Assembly (NCBI GenBank): GCA_006384855.1
Contig: VCJN01001651.1
Span: 59,574-123,573, forward strand
Direction of reading: 5' to 3'
From: Tetraselmis striata
Lineage: Eukaryota > Chlorophyta > Chlorodendrophyceae > Chlorodendrales > Chlorodendraceae
DNA length: 64,000 nt
Part shown: positions 9,790 through 21,762 of the stretch, in pieces
How the letters are laid out: each line of letters starts with the position of its first letter
Position numbering within the stretch: position 1 is the first letter of the stretch
Notes under the pieces: model-generated
Told to the model about the DNA's origin: nothing
The model's input: the letters and a program-made list of their open reading frames with translations, nothing else
Databases searched by the model: none
Made by a program: the position numbers and the translations under genes

Positions 9790-11998
9790 GTGAATTACAA
9801 AAAGGGCAGTTCCCCAGAATTAGAAAATCAACACAGCAAGCCGCCTAAAAGCGGCCCGCATCCCGCATAAGGCGGGATGGATGAGTGATGCGCACACGGT
9901 TCAGAGTCCGGGCCACGCGAGCACGTGTGTGTGTGGGTGATCCTCGGACGTGCTGTGCAGCTTCAGCAACGGGATGGCAGACGAATCTGCGCCGGCTGAT
10001 GAGGCAGCGAGCGCGCTCTCGAGCGGCCACCAAGCTCAGGACCCCGAGGAAATCTCTTGCGAGCAAGGCCTCCTGGTGAGCCCGGGTGATGCACCGAGTG
10101 CCCCGCGATGAGAGGGCACCCCGATCCGCAGCCAAGCATGCGATACCACGCACTGTGCGGTGCACCCCCTTGCTCACCTCACCCACTGTGCCGAAGACCA
10201 TGCCCGTGTACTCCGACATAGCCAAGATGTCTCGAAGAGGATCCTTCTGTCCGGGCTCTGTGTTGTGCCACGCCGCATCCCGCGCAGCCAACCCCCGTTG
10301 TATGTCGCCCAACAGGGAGCGCTCAAACCGATCCACAGCCGTGGCCCGGGGCACTGAAGTGTACTTGACCCCGTACCGCATAGTCTTGAACTCCAGCAGC
10401 GTGGACTTCAAGCTCCGGGTATCATAGCTCCCGGTCACGACGTTGAACGCCGGAAGGGAGAGCTCTGCGTCCGGCACTAGGTCCTTGAGTTCATCCTTTG
10501 GTACGGTGTTGCTGAGAGGCACTGCCTGCTGAAACAAGTCATCCACATCCCGCCGTACCGCGATACCTAGGTCGTGAACACAGTGATCGCGGAAGGCATC
10601 TACGATAGCGTCGTGCTGTACACGCCAGTGAGCGTCTCCAGGCGCCGGGAGGTTCATGAGCGCGTCGCCGTATAGATCAACAATGACGGGGTTGTGCTCC
10701 GTCGAGGGCAGAATGATCTGGCACCCAACCACCGGGGCTAAGCACGGGCTAGGCAGAAAGAAGTACCCGGCAGCGACCTCCCGCAGCTCATGCGGAGCCA
10801 TGGCTGTCCGCGCGGTGGGGATGGCCACTGTCCACATGCCTGACGCCGCGTCGAGCTGGTTGAACAAGATCCGTTCCCTACATGTGGCAGGGAAAGCGCA
10901 CACCTCATTTCGAAGCCGAGAGTTGTTGGCCTGGTCTAGAAATGCCGTCAGCTCCTTTTGCGAGCCCGACGCAGCCTCCACATCCCGCTCCATCTGGCGT
11001 GCGTCTGCGTCGCCGAGATGGCCAGCAGTAGCCGCTTGGAGGCGGCCCCACGCCTCGCGCATCTCCGCGGCGTAGCTGTCCGACCCATGAGCATCGTTGA
11101 GGAAGTGGTCATACTCGCGGGCGGAAGAATTTGCGTTGAAGCTGCCTCGGCCAAGTACTGACCCGAGCTGTGGGTCAAAGAAACCAGGGGTGGGGGTGTT
11201 GGTGCCGGAGTTCCTAGTCAGGAACCTTGGGAGGATGGCATTCATGCAGCCGATGAAGGCGGCATCACGAACGGTAGCCATGCGGCGGATGCCAGCTCCC
11301 TTCAATCGAGTGGGGAGGTGAAGCCTACTGCGCGCCCTGGCCACTGCATCCTCGCTCAAGGTAGCCTCCTCCGCTGCCATGGGGTCGGGGTCGTGCAAAA
11401 GCTCCGCCAAGAAATCGGTGACCACCGGATTGGTGTCGGTGCCGTACGTGGAGGGATCAAAAGAGACCCCTAGCACCCGTTCGACCGCCGCGAGGATGGT
11501 GGCATCCACCGCCTCCGCAAAGGCCTCCACCTCGGACGGAAGACAATTGCGGAGCCAATACCCCGCCTTGTGTTGTATGCAATGCTTGAGCAGGGCCCAT
11601 GCGTGGTGATGCAAGGCGTGGGTGTACCGACGGCTGGGCTTGGCAGACAGAAGCTTGCTCAGGCTAGCGTCCACCTCCTCTCGTAGCTCCTCCGCCTTGC
11701 CGCGCATGTACGCCTGCACATACTCTGGCGATCCAAGCGGCACGTTCAAGACCGCGATGCCGTGATGGCCATCTAGCTCGGGCCACTCGATGTCGGCCGG
11801 AGCCTCACGCCGCGCGGCCTCCATGTCAGCGCTGTACGCCTGCATCTTGTCGAAGCGCACCTCAAGCCCCACGGACGCCTTGATGGACGTGCGGAAGGCG
11901 TGAAGAGCCGGCCAAACGTGCTCCGGAAGGCCCACCAAAAATCCATCGTCGGCGTTGAAGCGCGCCGCCCCGTCATGACGAGTGGTACAGTGGCGCAT
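9790..11998 (-). pseudogene. non-LTR retroelement RT-endonuclease, 5'-truncated copy 1
   Basis: A single open frame of about 717 codons on the minus strand, but it lacks the N-terminal half of the polymerase. It opens close to the catalytic box, seen here as NADDGFLVG where the first residue is normally tyrosine; an upstream in-frame TAA lies in unrelated AT-rich DNA. Then come the usual RT thumb block (LHLPTRLKGAGIRRM, about residue 230) and, near residues 500-540, VPDAELSLP followed by LLEFK. This fits a PD-(D/E)XK endonuclease and differs from the nuclease of the 14.6-16.7 kb element, so two families are present. A long clean frame with a truncated 5' end is typical of a recent dead-on-arrival insertion. 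Confidence 0.7.
9840..9879 (-). other. 3' stem-loops of the retroelement
   Basis: Two hairpins near the 3' end of copy 1: GCCGC/GCGGC around CTAAAA (9840-9855), and an 8-bp stem CATCCCGC/GCGGGATG (9859-9866 with 9872-9879). The first is conserved in copy 2 at 13589-13604. Such 3' hairpins serve as RT recognition sites in some LINEs; that role is inferred here. Confidence 0.55.
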
Positions 11999-11999
11999 T

Positions 12000-13079
12000 T
12001 GTATGATATAATTAACTTAGAATATTCATCAACGGCTTCAGATGTGATAGGTGGCGGAGGGGGGGGGGGGGGGGGGGGGGGGCTGCTTGTTACGCTCGTG
12101 ATTCCGCTCTACGCTGGTTCGAACCTTGCCGGGGCCCTCGGTGGAAATATAACCGAGGGGGGTAGGGGAGCCCCGATGCAAATATTTTCAGGTTGTCCTA
12201 CAAACCCTAGTACAGTGGCTTACCGCGCAACCCGCATCCCGATAGAAAGGCGGTGTACTCGCCTCACGCGGGCAGATTTTCCCCGCTTAGGGGCCCGCTA
12301 GGCGCAGCCCAATAGCAGAATATGGGAGCGTATTGATGGCCAGCCCTACCACATACCCTGGACGATGCCGTAGCGGGTGACCATATGTACCCACCCGCTG
12401 ACTTGGGGGCTGCACCCCGGCGCAGTATGGGTTGAAGCCCGGCTCTACCAAGGGCGCATTGAATGCGGACATGAGATGTAGGTGGGCTGGTTTTGGAGCA
12501 AGCCTTTATCGCAGTATTGGCTGTTTTGCGGGAACTGCTCACTTGCTTGCATGCCGACGGTGGGGAGAGCGCGCCTTTGTGAATGTTCTCTATGATGGTA
12601 GAGCTAACTTTTGGCGTGCATCCGTACAGATAGAACGCATATACGTGCGATATAAAAATTCGTGCCCTTGTGACATTGGGTTATCAAATTCATTGCCAAG
12701 CCTGATTGAACAATGACTCGCACACGTATGGCTTTTACAACGAGAGCACAACAAACGCCACTTAAGGCCCCGCCCACGCATGATGTCGTGTCCACGTATG
12801 ACACATGGAAGGGCGCGGTCGGAAACGAAGGTGAGGGTTCATAATGGGCCAATCTACAATTGATGCTTGACGAGTGGGGCAAGACTTTTGTGGGCAGGTG
12901 TACTACAGTAGTAATTATCCGCCACCGCCGCTGAAACTAGTTGTACCGGTATAAATACAGTTACACGAGCTGGCTGCCAAAGCCCTTATGTAAAAAGTAT
13001 AGCTAGCTGCAAAAGGCGATCAGGAAACCACCCGAATAGACAGTAGAAAACGTCCAGATATTAATCTTTACTACTAGCA
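12000..13079. other. spacer between retroelement copies
   Basis: Contains a G run at about 12057-12082 and undistinguished sequence. At 12985-13050 there is an inverted copy of the retroelement tail found at 9580-9645. A T-loop-like GGTTCGAACC at about 12116 has no tRNA around it. No gene recognised. Confidence 0.45.
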
Positions 13080-13410
13080 TAATGGTCCTTCCGCCCCGAC
13101 CTCATGCTTCTTTCGTGGTCAATCCGTTCCGGCACTTCGGAACTTTGTCGCTAGCCAACCTGCTGAGTTCCGCCGTCACCTGTCGCGCACACGGCGGGGG
13201 CTATTGCAGCGGGTCTATGTTTGCGTGCATGGTACCCTGGGCGGCATTCTCTCTGCCGGTGTGCAAATGGGCAAGTCTGATGCGTGGGCTCGTGCCCATT
13301 TTGCGTCTTCTCTTGTTACTGCTTCCACCTCGCAGTTGCTGTAGAGGACCTTTCTGATTGTCCTTTCCTGGTTATTTCCTGATATCGCCTTCTGCTGGTA
13401 GCTCATGTAA
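13080..13410 (+). repeat. second copy of the decayed retroelement 3' region
   Basis: Aligns with 9298-9640 over most of its length and ends TAGCTCATGTAACTA. The last ~90 bases recur once more inside MSH2 intron 12 (21371-21458). Confidence 0.6.
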
Positions 13411-13448
13411 CTATATAAATATCGGTACAGCAGTACATGTACAATTAA

Positions 13449-14420
13449 TTATAATGGATGCAGCACCAAGATGCGCGGAGCAGAACAAGCTCCCTGCCGG
13501 TACAGGTACATGTACCCGCCCGGTACTTGTATGATTTCCAAAAGCGCGAGTAACAAATTTACCGCTAAAAACAGTAAGATCAACACAAGGCGCTTAAAAG
13601 CGCCCCACAACACGCACGAGACGGGGCAAGTGAGTGTGATGCGCGCCCGGTTGAGAGTCCGGGCTACGCGGGCACATGTGTGCGAGGGTGATCCATGGCC
13701 ACGCGGAGCAGCTTCGGCATCGGGATGACGCACGAATCTACGCCGCCTGATGAGGCAGCGTGGTTGCACGCTCTCGAGCCGCGCCACCGAGCTCACCACC
13801 CCGATGAAATATCCAGCGAGCAAGACCTCCTTTTGGGCTCGGGTTGCGCACCGAGTGCCCAATGGGCCGCGACGAGACTGGCATAGGTATGAACCAGCAG
13901 GGCGCCGCCCCGTTCCGCACCCAAGCAGCATGCGGCCGCGCGCACCGTGGGGCGCCACAGTCACTCCCTTGCTCAAGTCACATCATCTACCGTGCCGAAG
14001 ACCATGCCCGTGTAATCCGTGTACATGTCCATGATGTCTCGAAGTGGGCCCTTATGTCCCGGCGCCGTGTTGTGCCACACCGCATCCCGCACTGCCATCC
14101 CCCGGTGCATGACGCCCAACATGGTTGCATGGTGATGCCGCGCTCGAACCGCTCCACAGCCGTGGCTCGGGACGCTGCAGTGTACTTGTATGACCCCGTT
14201 CCGCTTGTTCTTGAACTCTAGAAGCGTGGGCTGCAAGCTCCGGGAATCATAGTAGCGCTCCCGTTCACTATGTCAATAAACGCCGGGAGCCCGGCGGGAG
14301 GGAGAGCTATGCGCATGGCACCATGGCCTTGAATGACTTCATCCATGGGCACCGTGTTGCCTAGAGGAACGGTCTGCTTCAACAAGTCGTCCACCTATAA
14401 GTCGGCGTTCATGCGTGCCC
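13449..14420 (-). pseudogene. non-LTR retroelement RT-endonuclease, decayed copy 2
   Basis: Same family and strand as the 9.8-12.0 kb copy but shorter and broken by frameshifts. Matching pieces: TLLEFKNKRNGV (against TLLEFKTMRYGV), AVRDAVWHNTAPGHK, TGMVFGTVDD, and ARVARTLNRARIT. The LEFK endonuclease motif is kept. The 3' hairpin is at 13589-13604. Confidence 0.65.
13589..13604 (-). other. 3' stem-loop of retroelement copy 2
   Basis: GGCGC/GCGCC around TTAAAA, at the same place as the hairpin at 9840-9855 and preceded by the shared TCAACACA. One base pair differs by a compensatory change (G-C here, C-G in copy 1). Confidence 0.55.
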
Positions 14421-14639
14421 AGATCGTGAAAACTGTGATCGCGAACAAAATCGACCTATGTTGTAATGGTTCGCTTCGTGAACCCACACCGAGCAGTGTA
14501 AGCTACGGGTATCATCGTAGATTTATCGATCAGTATTGGGTTGTTTAGCCGGGCAGTATTGGTTGTTCATTGGTGTCGCTTCGTCCCATGACATCACTAG
14601 TCCCTACTCCGCTTCGCGCTCGAGCATTCATCAATAACT

Positions 14640-16680
14640 TTTGAATAATCCGGATTTTAGAGGGAACGGGGAATTTCCTAGCTATGGCGTCGGCGGCCCT
14701 CCCTCACATTGCCTTTTGTTGCACATATGTATCCGGATCGCACTCCCGAATTGCTTTGCTCCGCGGGATGGGGCTTGCCCCAACTCGCATTACTCGAGTG
14801 GGCCGGCGCCCAAACGGCTAGGGCAGATCTTTCGTGGTCAGTGCCGGATGATATTTCCTTGAAGATGCAGACGCCGCCGCATTTTCAACGCTTGCCGGCA
14901 TATGGGGTGTTAGCCCCGACCTCTTGGATACGCCCTCCATGCGCACGCAGCTGTCCCTCCCGGTCCAATTTGGGGGCCTCGGCATCGGCGATAATGTGGT
15001 TATAGCAGATGCCTCCCACATCGGCGCTGCCGCCCTCGTCGTTGGCCAAGCTGTGACTTTCCTCCGTGCTCAACACGCCACCTTGAGCGACGCCGGGGCG
15101 TTCTTTTCCGACCCGTCCGGCGTATCCAGCCCTCATAGCCTCTACCTTGTTGGGGCGTCCTCGATCCACCAGGCTTTGGCGACCCAAACGTTGGAGCTCG
15201 CCGACGCGCCGGCGCCGATGTGGGCTGTCGAGCTTCGCGCCGCTCATACCCGTGTCGTTGACGAGTGTGGAGACGCGGTGCTCGAAGATCTAGCGGGGCC
15301 GTTGGCCTCTGCCCTAAAGCTGCTCCCCTCCAAGCGCTCCCACGTTGCCCGTGCCGGCTGCTCGGCCGCCGGGGCTGAGCCGGCGTCTGCAATGCGCTCG
15401 GCGGCCGACCTCCAAGCTATCCCGCATTACTCGGACTTCCCCTTGCACTCCATGCGGAAAGTACAGGAAACCCTGAGCCACCGCATTCACACGGTCCGTT
15501 TCGCAAAGCTCGCTGCGCGTATGCCTACAAGTGGCCCTGACAGCAACCGCTTCCGAGGCCGCCTCTTACGCGCTGCGACAGCGTTCCTGGTGACTAATCC
15601 TCCAAGTGAGGGTCGCCTTGGTGAAGTCCGTGAGCGTTCCCCTCAGTACTACGATTCCATGTTCCGTGTTGCCGCTTGCCGCCCATTTGGCCTTCCGGCG
15701 GCTCATGTCCTCTCCCTTGGCGAGCCATGCCCTTGTGCTTCTTGCTCCTTCTCGGTACAAGGTATGCTGGCCCGTTTTCAGGATGATGGCGTGGAGTTCA
15801 CTCCTTCAACTTGGGCGGTCGCATACGCTGATCACGTGGCACGTTGCTCTGGGGGCGACTCCAATCACGCCGCACACGAGTGGGCGGCACATGGCCTTTC
15901 CGACATTGCCACGACGCGAAGTCCGCGCTGGGCGTGGGTGTCCATATCCTCACGGACCCGTCGGTGCTTGTTTCTCTCCCGAAGGGCAGCGACGGCCGGC
16001 CGGCCGATGTCGGGCTTTTCGGGTATGGCGGTATCCGCGGAAACACGGTTGCTATCGATACCACCATGGCCCCCAGCCTGGGCGTGTCAAGCTCGGATCC
16101 AACGACTGCTTTGAGGGCTGCAGAGCGCCACAAAATCCAGAAGTATGACGAGGGTGTCCGAAACGCCGCCGGCATGCTTCGCTTTGTTCCTTTCGCCGTT
16201 TCCGAGTTTGGCTCGCTGGCCCCGCACGCCGAGGCTTTCTTGGTGGAGCTCGCGAAAGCTAGCCACACACACACTGGCCAAAAAATCGGCAAGCTCTTGT
16301 CTGCGTGGCGCCGCCGTTTCTCCTTGCTCATCAACATGGCACATGCAGACAACGTTCTTGGCGGGGTCGCGTCCGCGCGTGCGGCACGTGATGGTACTCT
16401 TGCGCCTGCGTCGCGTCGCTTGTCGGCATGTGTCGCTATGACCCGGGTCATTGGCTGCAAGCGTCCTCGCCGCGGCTGATAGCCTACTAACCCCGGGGCG
16501 GGGGTCCCTTTGGTTCCTGGCAGCTTCTTGGTTCTTGGCTCCCTGTCCTCCTGCTCGACCTTGGTTTCAGGCTTATGTCCCTCTTTTGCTGGCAACCTTT
16601 CATAGTTGATGTTAGTTCTGTTTGTAGTGCGCTTTTGTGAAAGCCCTTATGTAATTAAAAAGATTTTTCATGGCAGTGTT
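14640..16680 (+). pseudogene. non-LTR retroelement, RT thumb to endonuclease and 3' UTR
   Basis: 5'-truncated copy of the RPxDV-type family. From about 14930 it reads SMRTQLSLPVQFGGLGIGD, the conserved 'GGLGL' block, then a long cysteine/histidine-bearing linker (CPCASCSF near 15730; HVARCSGGDSNHAAHEW near 15830-15885). One frameshift at about 15880-15915 leads into the nuclease: HILTDPS...GRPADVGLFGYGG, NTVAIDTT, then ERHKIQKYDEG. This is the D...D...K order of a PD-(D/E)XK-like fold with all key residues kept. The protein ends RPRRG at 16480. The 3' UTR (to about 16670) ends GAAAGCCCTTATGTAATTAA, and a copy of that tail lies inverted in MSH2 intron 17. Apart from the shift, this copy is well preserved. 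Confidence 0.72.
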
Positions 16681-16687
16681 TTCGACG

Positions 16688-16990
16688 GTGATCCAACAGT
16701 TTAGGAAATCCCATCACTGGCCTTAAATTAGTCCAACTTGCGGAATGCTTCGGCGATTTGCTTGATGACCATATATGGCGGAGCGTCGCCTACGGGTAGC
16801 GACTACAGGGTACCTTTCCGTGATTCGATCGCTACCTAAACGGCCGTCGTAGAGACGCTGCAAGGGTCAGTGGCGCCACCAATTCCGTCTCAGGGGCGGG
16901 AAAGCTAATGCAGGTAGTGTAGGGCGTAAACTAAGATAAAATATGGCGGAGACCTTCCGAAATGACTTAGGGTTTTGACCTCACTATAGG
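16688..16990 (+). repeat. CCAACAG inverted-repeat element, copy 1
   Basis: Starts CCAACAGTTTAGGAAATCCC and shares long blocks with 29028-29318 and with the reverse complement of 29500-29860 (for example GGAATGCTTCGG and ACGGCCGTCGTAGAG). The right end is not clear here. The ACGGCCGTCGTAGAG block could be a remnant of coding sequence (FRxWIAAKTAVVExLQ in the 29.8 kb copy). It fills most of the gap before MSH2. Confidence 0.6.
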
Positions 16991-17302
16991 TCATCTACCT
17001 TCCTCCGAGGGCACGCGCCGGGCAGCAGCTGCGCTATCAAAGATTTCAAAATTCATTTCAAAAACTGCTGTGCCGCACACGAACTGAGGTACGGGACCGA
17101 GCGAGTACTGGTAGTGCCCGAGCTGGCGAACAAATAGTAGCCGACCCTCCCCCCGGCTGTGACCACACTCAGCCCCCGCCCTCCCCCCGTCCCGCCCCGC
17201 CCCCTGCTCGCCCCCGCCCCGATCGCCGTCGTTGTCGCCGCCGCTGCCGCCGCCCGCACCACCCGCACCTCCCCGCGCCCTCTCCCTCGACCCTCGTCCA
17301 GC

Positions 17303-17569
17303 ATGGCCGCCGAGGAGGGCGAGGCCCCCGCGATCGCGGCGCCGAAGCTGCAGCTGGACGACAAAAACTCCGCCGGCTTCGTCAACTGGTTCCGCAGCCT
17401 GCCCCAGGTGCGCGCTGCTCCCCCCCCCCCCCCCCCCCCCCCCCGCTCCCCCGCCCCCCGGCTTCCAACCCGTGCCGACTCCCGCCACCTCGTCATCTCC
17501 CACTTCGGAAGCGCTGAACAATTGGTTGTCACGCCATAGGCGACGGTAGATACTCAGTCACAGCTGACG

Positions 17570-17606
<37 letters not shown>

Positions 17607-20600
17607 CACCCCTCTCCCCCTCCAGAACCAAGCCGTCATCCGCTTCTTCGCGCGCAATGTGAGCTCCCCCCCTCCTGCCTGTTAAGGGATGGCGCACGCG
17701 GAGTCAGACTCATGCATGGCATCACACCGCGGGGCGTACATCCCCTCCAGCCTCACAGTAGAGCCCCAATACCCGCAGCACGGCCCCCTCATGCCCTGCC
17801 CTGCAACCCTGCCGCTACGCTGACACGCAGGATTTCTACTCGGTTCACGGCGACGACGCGCTGTTTGTGGCGCGCGAGTTCTACAAGACCACCGCGGTGG
17901 TGAAGTACCTCGGTGGCGGCGGCGAGAGTGGTGGCCTCCCGGGAGTCTGCCTCAACCGCAACCTCTTCGAAAGTATCCTGCGCGAGCTGCTCATCGAGCG
18001 CGCCGACTTTTCGGTGGAGATGTACGAAGGCAGCGGCGCTGCGTGGAAGCGCTCAAGGTTTCCCCCCCCCCCCCGGCCCCCGATGGGCAGCACAGCCCCA
18101 CCGCGGCGCAGCCAGCGGGGAGTGCTGGACTCGTTGCTGGGGGTTGCGTGTCACGTGGGGGTGAGCGCGCAAGGTGGCCGCCAGGATCCCATCCAAACAA
18201 GCACAACATACGCTCGCATACCTCTACCTGTGAGCGCAATGTGGGACGCTTCAGGCCGAGTGTATTATCGCATGCTCCTCCATGCGGAAGCCGGGGCGCA
18301 TCATGTGTACGTCCTTGGGGTGGCAGGGCGGGGTGGCATTCGTGCAAGTAGGCATCTCTGGCATAGCAGCTGACCGCTTCTCGGCGGTACTACCCCGCAG
18401 GACCGCCTCCCCCGGCAAGCTGGGCGCCTTTGAGGAGGACCTCTTCCGAAACAACGACATGCTGGACACCCCCATCATCATGGCCGTCGCCCTGCAATAC
18501 GTGGACGGCCACCGCCAGGTGCGTGGGGGCGGCCCCCCCACCTGCGCGTGCCAACGCGTGCCAACCTCGGTGTGAATGCACGCATTCAGCGGCAATGCTG
18601 CGATTGCGGCATTGCCCGGATGCCGTGCGGACATCTCATGTTGGCTGCCAGGCAACGCACACTTTGACAGTTCATTTGGCTTGCAGGTCATAAATAGAAT
18701 GAACGGCCGTGCACTATCTTGGCGAAGATTCTGCACTTCATGCACGGCGTATTCTGATGCGTGTGTATATATATATACACATGTATCATAGGTGTATACG
18801 AGATATATATGTGCGTGTATGTGTATATACATAATACATATTACATATGTATATGTATGGATATATAACTTTTTACATATACGTGTACCGTATTTAGTGT
18901 TATTGTTATTTTTATTAATACATATATATATATATATATGCCTATATGCATGTACCATATGTGTATACGATATATATGTGTACGTATGTATATATACATA
19001 ATACATATTTACATATGTATACGTATAGATATATAATTTTTAACATATATGTGTACTGCATTCTTATTATTGTTGTTAATAATACATATATAAGTATGTA
19101 CCAGATAGGCACAGTTGTTGGTCTTCGCATTGGGTTCCAAAACACAATGTGTGGCGAATCGAAAGCGTGGATACAGTGTGGGTACCAGCTGAACCCCCCC
19201 CCCCCCCCCCCCCACACTTCATGCCTTGTCCCACGGCTTGATGCTAAGGTGGGCGTGGCCTTCCTGGATGCTGCTCGCCGCACTGTGGGCGCCTGCGAGT
19301 TCGCCGACGATGAGCACTTCTGCAAGTGAGCCCCCACCCCCAGACCCCCTCCGCCTCCAGCCGCCCCGGTTGCGTCCCTTTCTGCCTTGCCTCCGCGGGT
19401 CTGACGTGCCTCGTGTGTGTCGGCAGGCTGGAGATGCTGACCGTCCAGCTCGGCGCCCGCGAGGTCGTGGTCTCCAAGGTAGTGCCCCCCCCCCTCCTCG
19501 CCATATTTTGATCCAGCACCCAGCTGCGGGCGGCAGGGGAACTGACTGCCCTTTCCTCCCCAGGATGGCGACGCGGCGGCAGAGACAACCGACGGGAAGC
19601 GGCTGCGGGAGGTGCGGCGGCCGGGCTGAGAGCAACGCCGCCGCCGGTGAATGAGGGACGCGGCATGCATGAAGCGGGGGGGGGGGGGGGGGGGGGGGGT
19701 CGCTGGCTCAAGCGCGCTCTGCGGTGCGGCGCGGCAGGTGCTGTCCCGCTGCAGCGCGATGTGCAGCGAGCGCGCCAAGGACGATTTCAGCTGTCGCAAC
19801 CTGGAGCAGGACCTGGCGCAGCTGGTGAAGGGGCGCAACATCGAGCGCTACCGGGATGTACTGGAGCGCAAGCTGGCTGCTGCCGCCATCGCGGGTACAC
19901 CCCCCCTTTCACCCCATCCGCCCTTCTCCATTCAAATTCAAAATCAAACCCATCAGCAGCTTCGCGATGCAGCATAGCGCAGGCCGTCTCCCAACAGTCC
20001 TACGCTGAGCCCCCCCCCCCCCCCCCCCTTCCCCCTCGCGTGATCCACGCCCCGCAGCGCTGCTGTCCTTCTCGGAGATTCTGGCGGACAGCGACTCGCA
20101 CGGCAAGTACCTGCTGTCGGTGTACGACCCGGGTGAGCGCGCCGCCCAGCCCAACCCGACACCCCCACACGCCCACCCAACATGGCGGCCACCGGCGTGC
20201 GGGAGGGCGGGCAGAGGGCCGCGACGCTAGCTGCCTTGGGCAGCAAAGGCAAGGAAGTCGGCTGCCTCGGGGTTTCAGCGCTCGACTTCCACACCCATCT
20301 TAGCAGAGAGCCGCCTGAGGTCTGTTTGGGGGGAGCGGGCAGGGCGCAGGTGTCTCAGGCTTTGCCGTGCGGTGTAGTATCACCGTGAGCAGTCTCTGCC
20401 CCCCCCCCCCCCCCTGCCTCGAAGCGCCACCCGGGCGTCGATCCACCTCCCCTAAGCGCCCCCCCCCCCCCCCCCCCCCACCGTTTTCCCCCGTCCCCCA
20501 GGCTGCTACATGCGCTTGGACGCCGCCGCGCAGCGCGCGCTCAACGTGATGAAGAGCCGCACCGACGCCAACGACAACTTCAGCCTGTACGGCCTCATGG

Positions 20601-21731
20601 CGCGCGGGCGCACCGCGATGGGGAAGCGCCCTGCTCAAGGTGTGGCTGCTGCAGCCGCTGGTGGACAAGGGCGCCATCGACGAGCGCCTGGACGTCGTGG
20701 AGGCCTTCGCCACGGACGGCGAGCTGCGCGAGCAGATCCGCGACAACCTGCTGCGGGGTGAGGGCGCCCGCCAGGACGGGTGGGGGGGGATTCATGACAC
20801 GTGGAGTGGGTGAGTGAGCCGCCGGCCGTACCCATCCTCACCCCCCTGCTTCCCCCCCCACCCCCCTCTCTCCTCCGCCTCCCGCGCAGGCCTGCCCGAC
20901 GTGGAGCGCCTGACCCGCAAGCTGGAGCGCAAGCGCGCGACGCTGTCCGACCTCTGCCAGCTGTACCGCGCCTCCAGCAAGCTGCCCAGCATCATCTCGG
21001 AGCTCAGCCGCGCCGCGGAGGGCGGCGCCGAGGTTCTGCAGCAGCGCTTTGTGGACCCGCTCGCCACCGCGCACGACGCAGGCGAGCGCCCCCCGCCCTT
21101 CCCCCCCCCCCCGCCTGTCACCCCATCTGGCGCGAGCGCTGGGGGGGGGCGCCGCTGATCGCTGACCGGCGTGCCTGCAGAGCACCTGACCAAGTTCGAG
21201 GAGCTGCTGGAGGCGGCGGTGGACCTGGACCGCGTGCCGGACGAGTACCTGGTGCGGAAGCACGCCCGCCCTGCGCTCGCACCCCTCGCCCCCCTCCCAT
21301 AATATGTGAGACTGACGGCAGACTGAATCAAGACTGCTGCTGCTGCTGCTGATGATATATGTATAAAATACCTTTCTGATTGCCTTTTTTTTGGTGATTT
21401 CCCATATCGCCGATATCCGATTCCGATATCGCCTTCTGCTGCTAGCTCATGTAAATTATATATGGATAAAATATGGAGGGTAGGATTACGCTTAACCCTC
21501 ATAGTGTGGGACGGGTTAAAGCGGGGCTCGATTTTGGACATATTGCCAGACCGGTGATCACCCACAAAATCACTTTTATGTGTATGGAAACCTTACAGTT
21601 TCATATATATGAAATGGGAGCTCGTACATAGCAGCGACTATGTGGAACTGTACGAAAAGAATGCCCCGCGCAGTGCCCTGCCCTCCAAGCGCGCAGCCAT
21701 GTCTGCATTGCTTTGCGCCTATGCCCCCGGG

Positions 21732-21762
<31 letters not shown>

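Noticed and set aside
12105..12135. possible tRNA T-arm (GGTTCGAACC)
   Set aside because: No acceptor stem, D-arm or anticodon arm can be folded around it on either strand.
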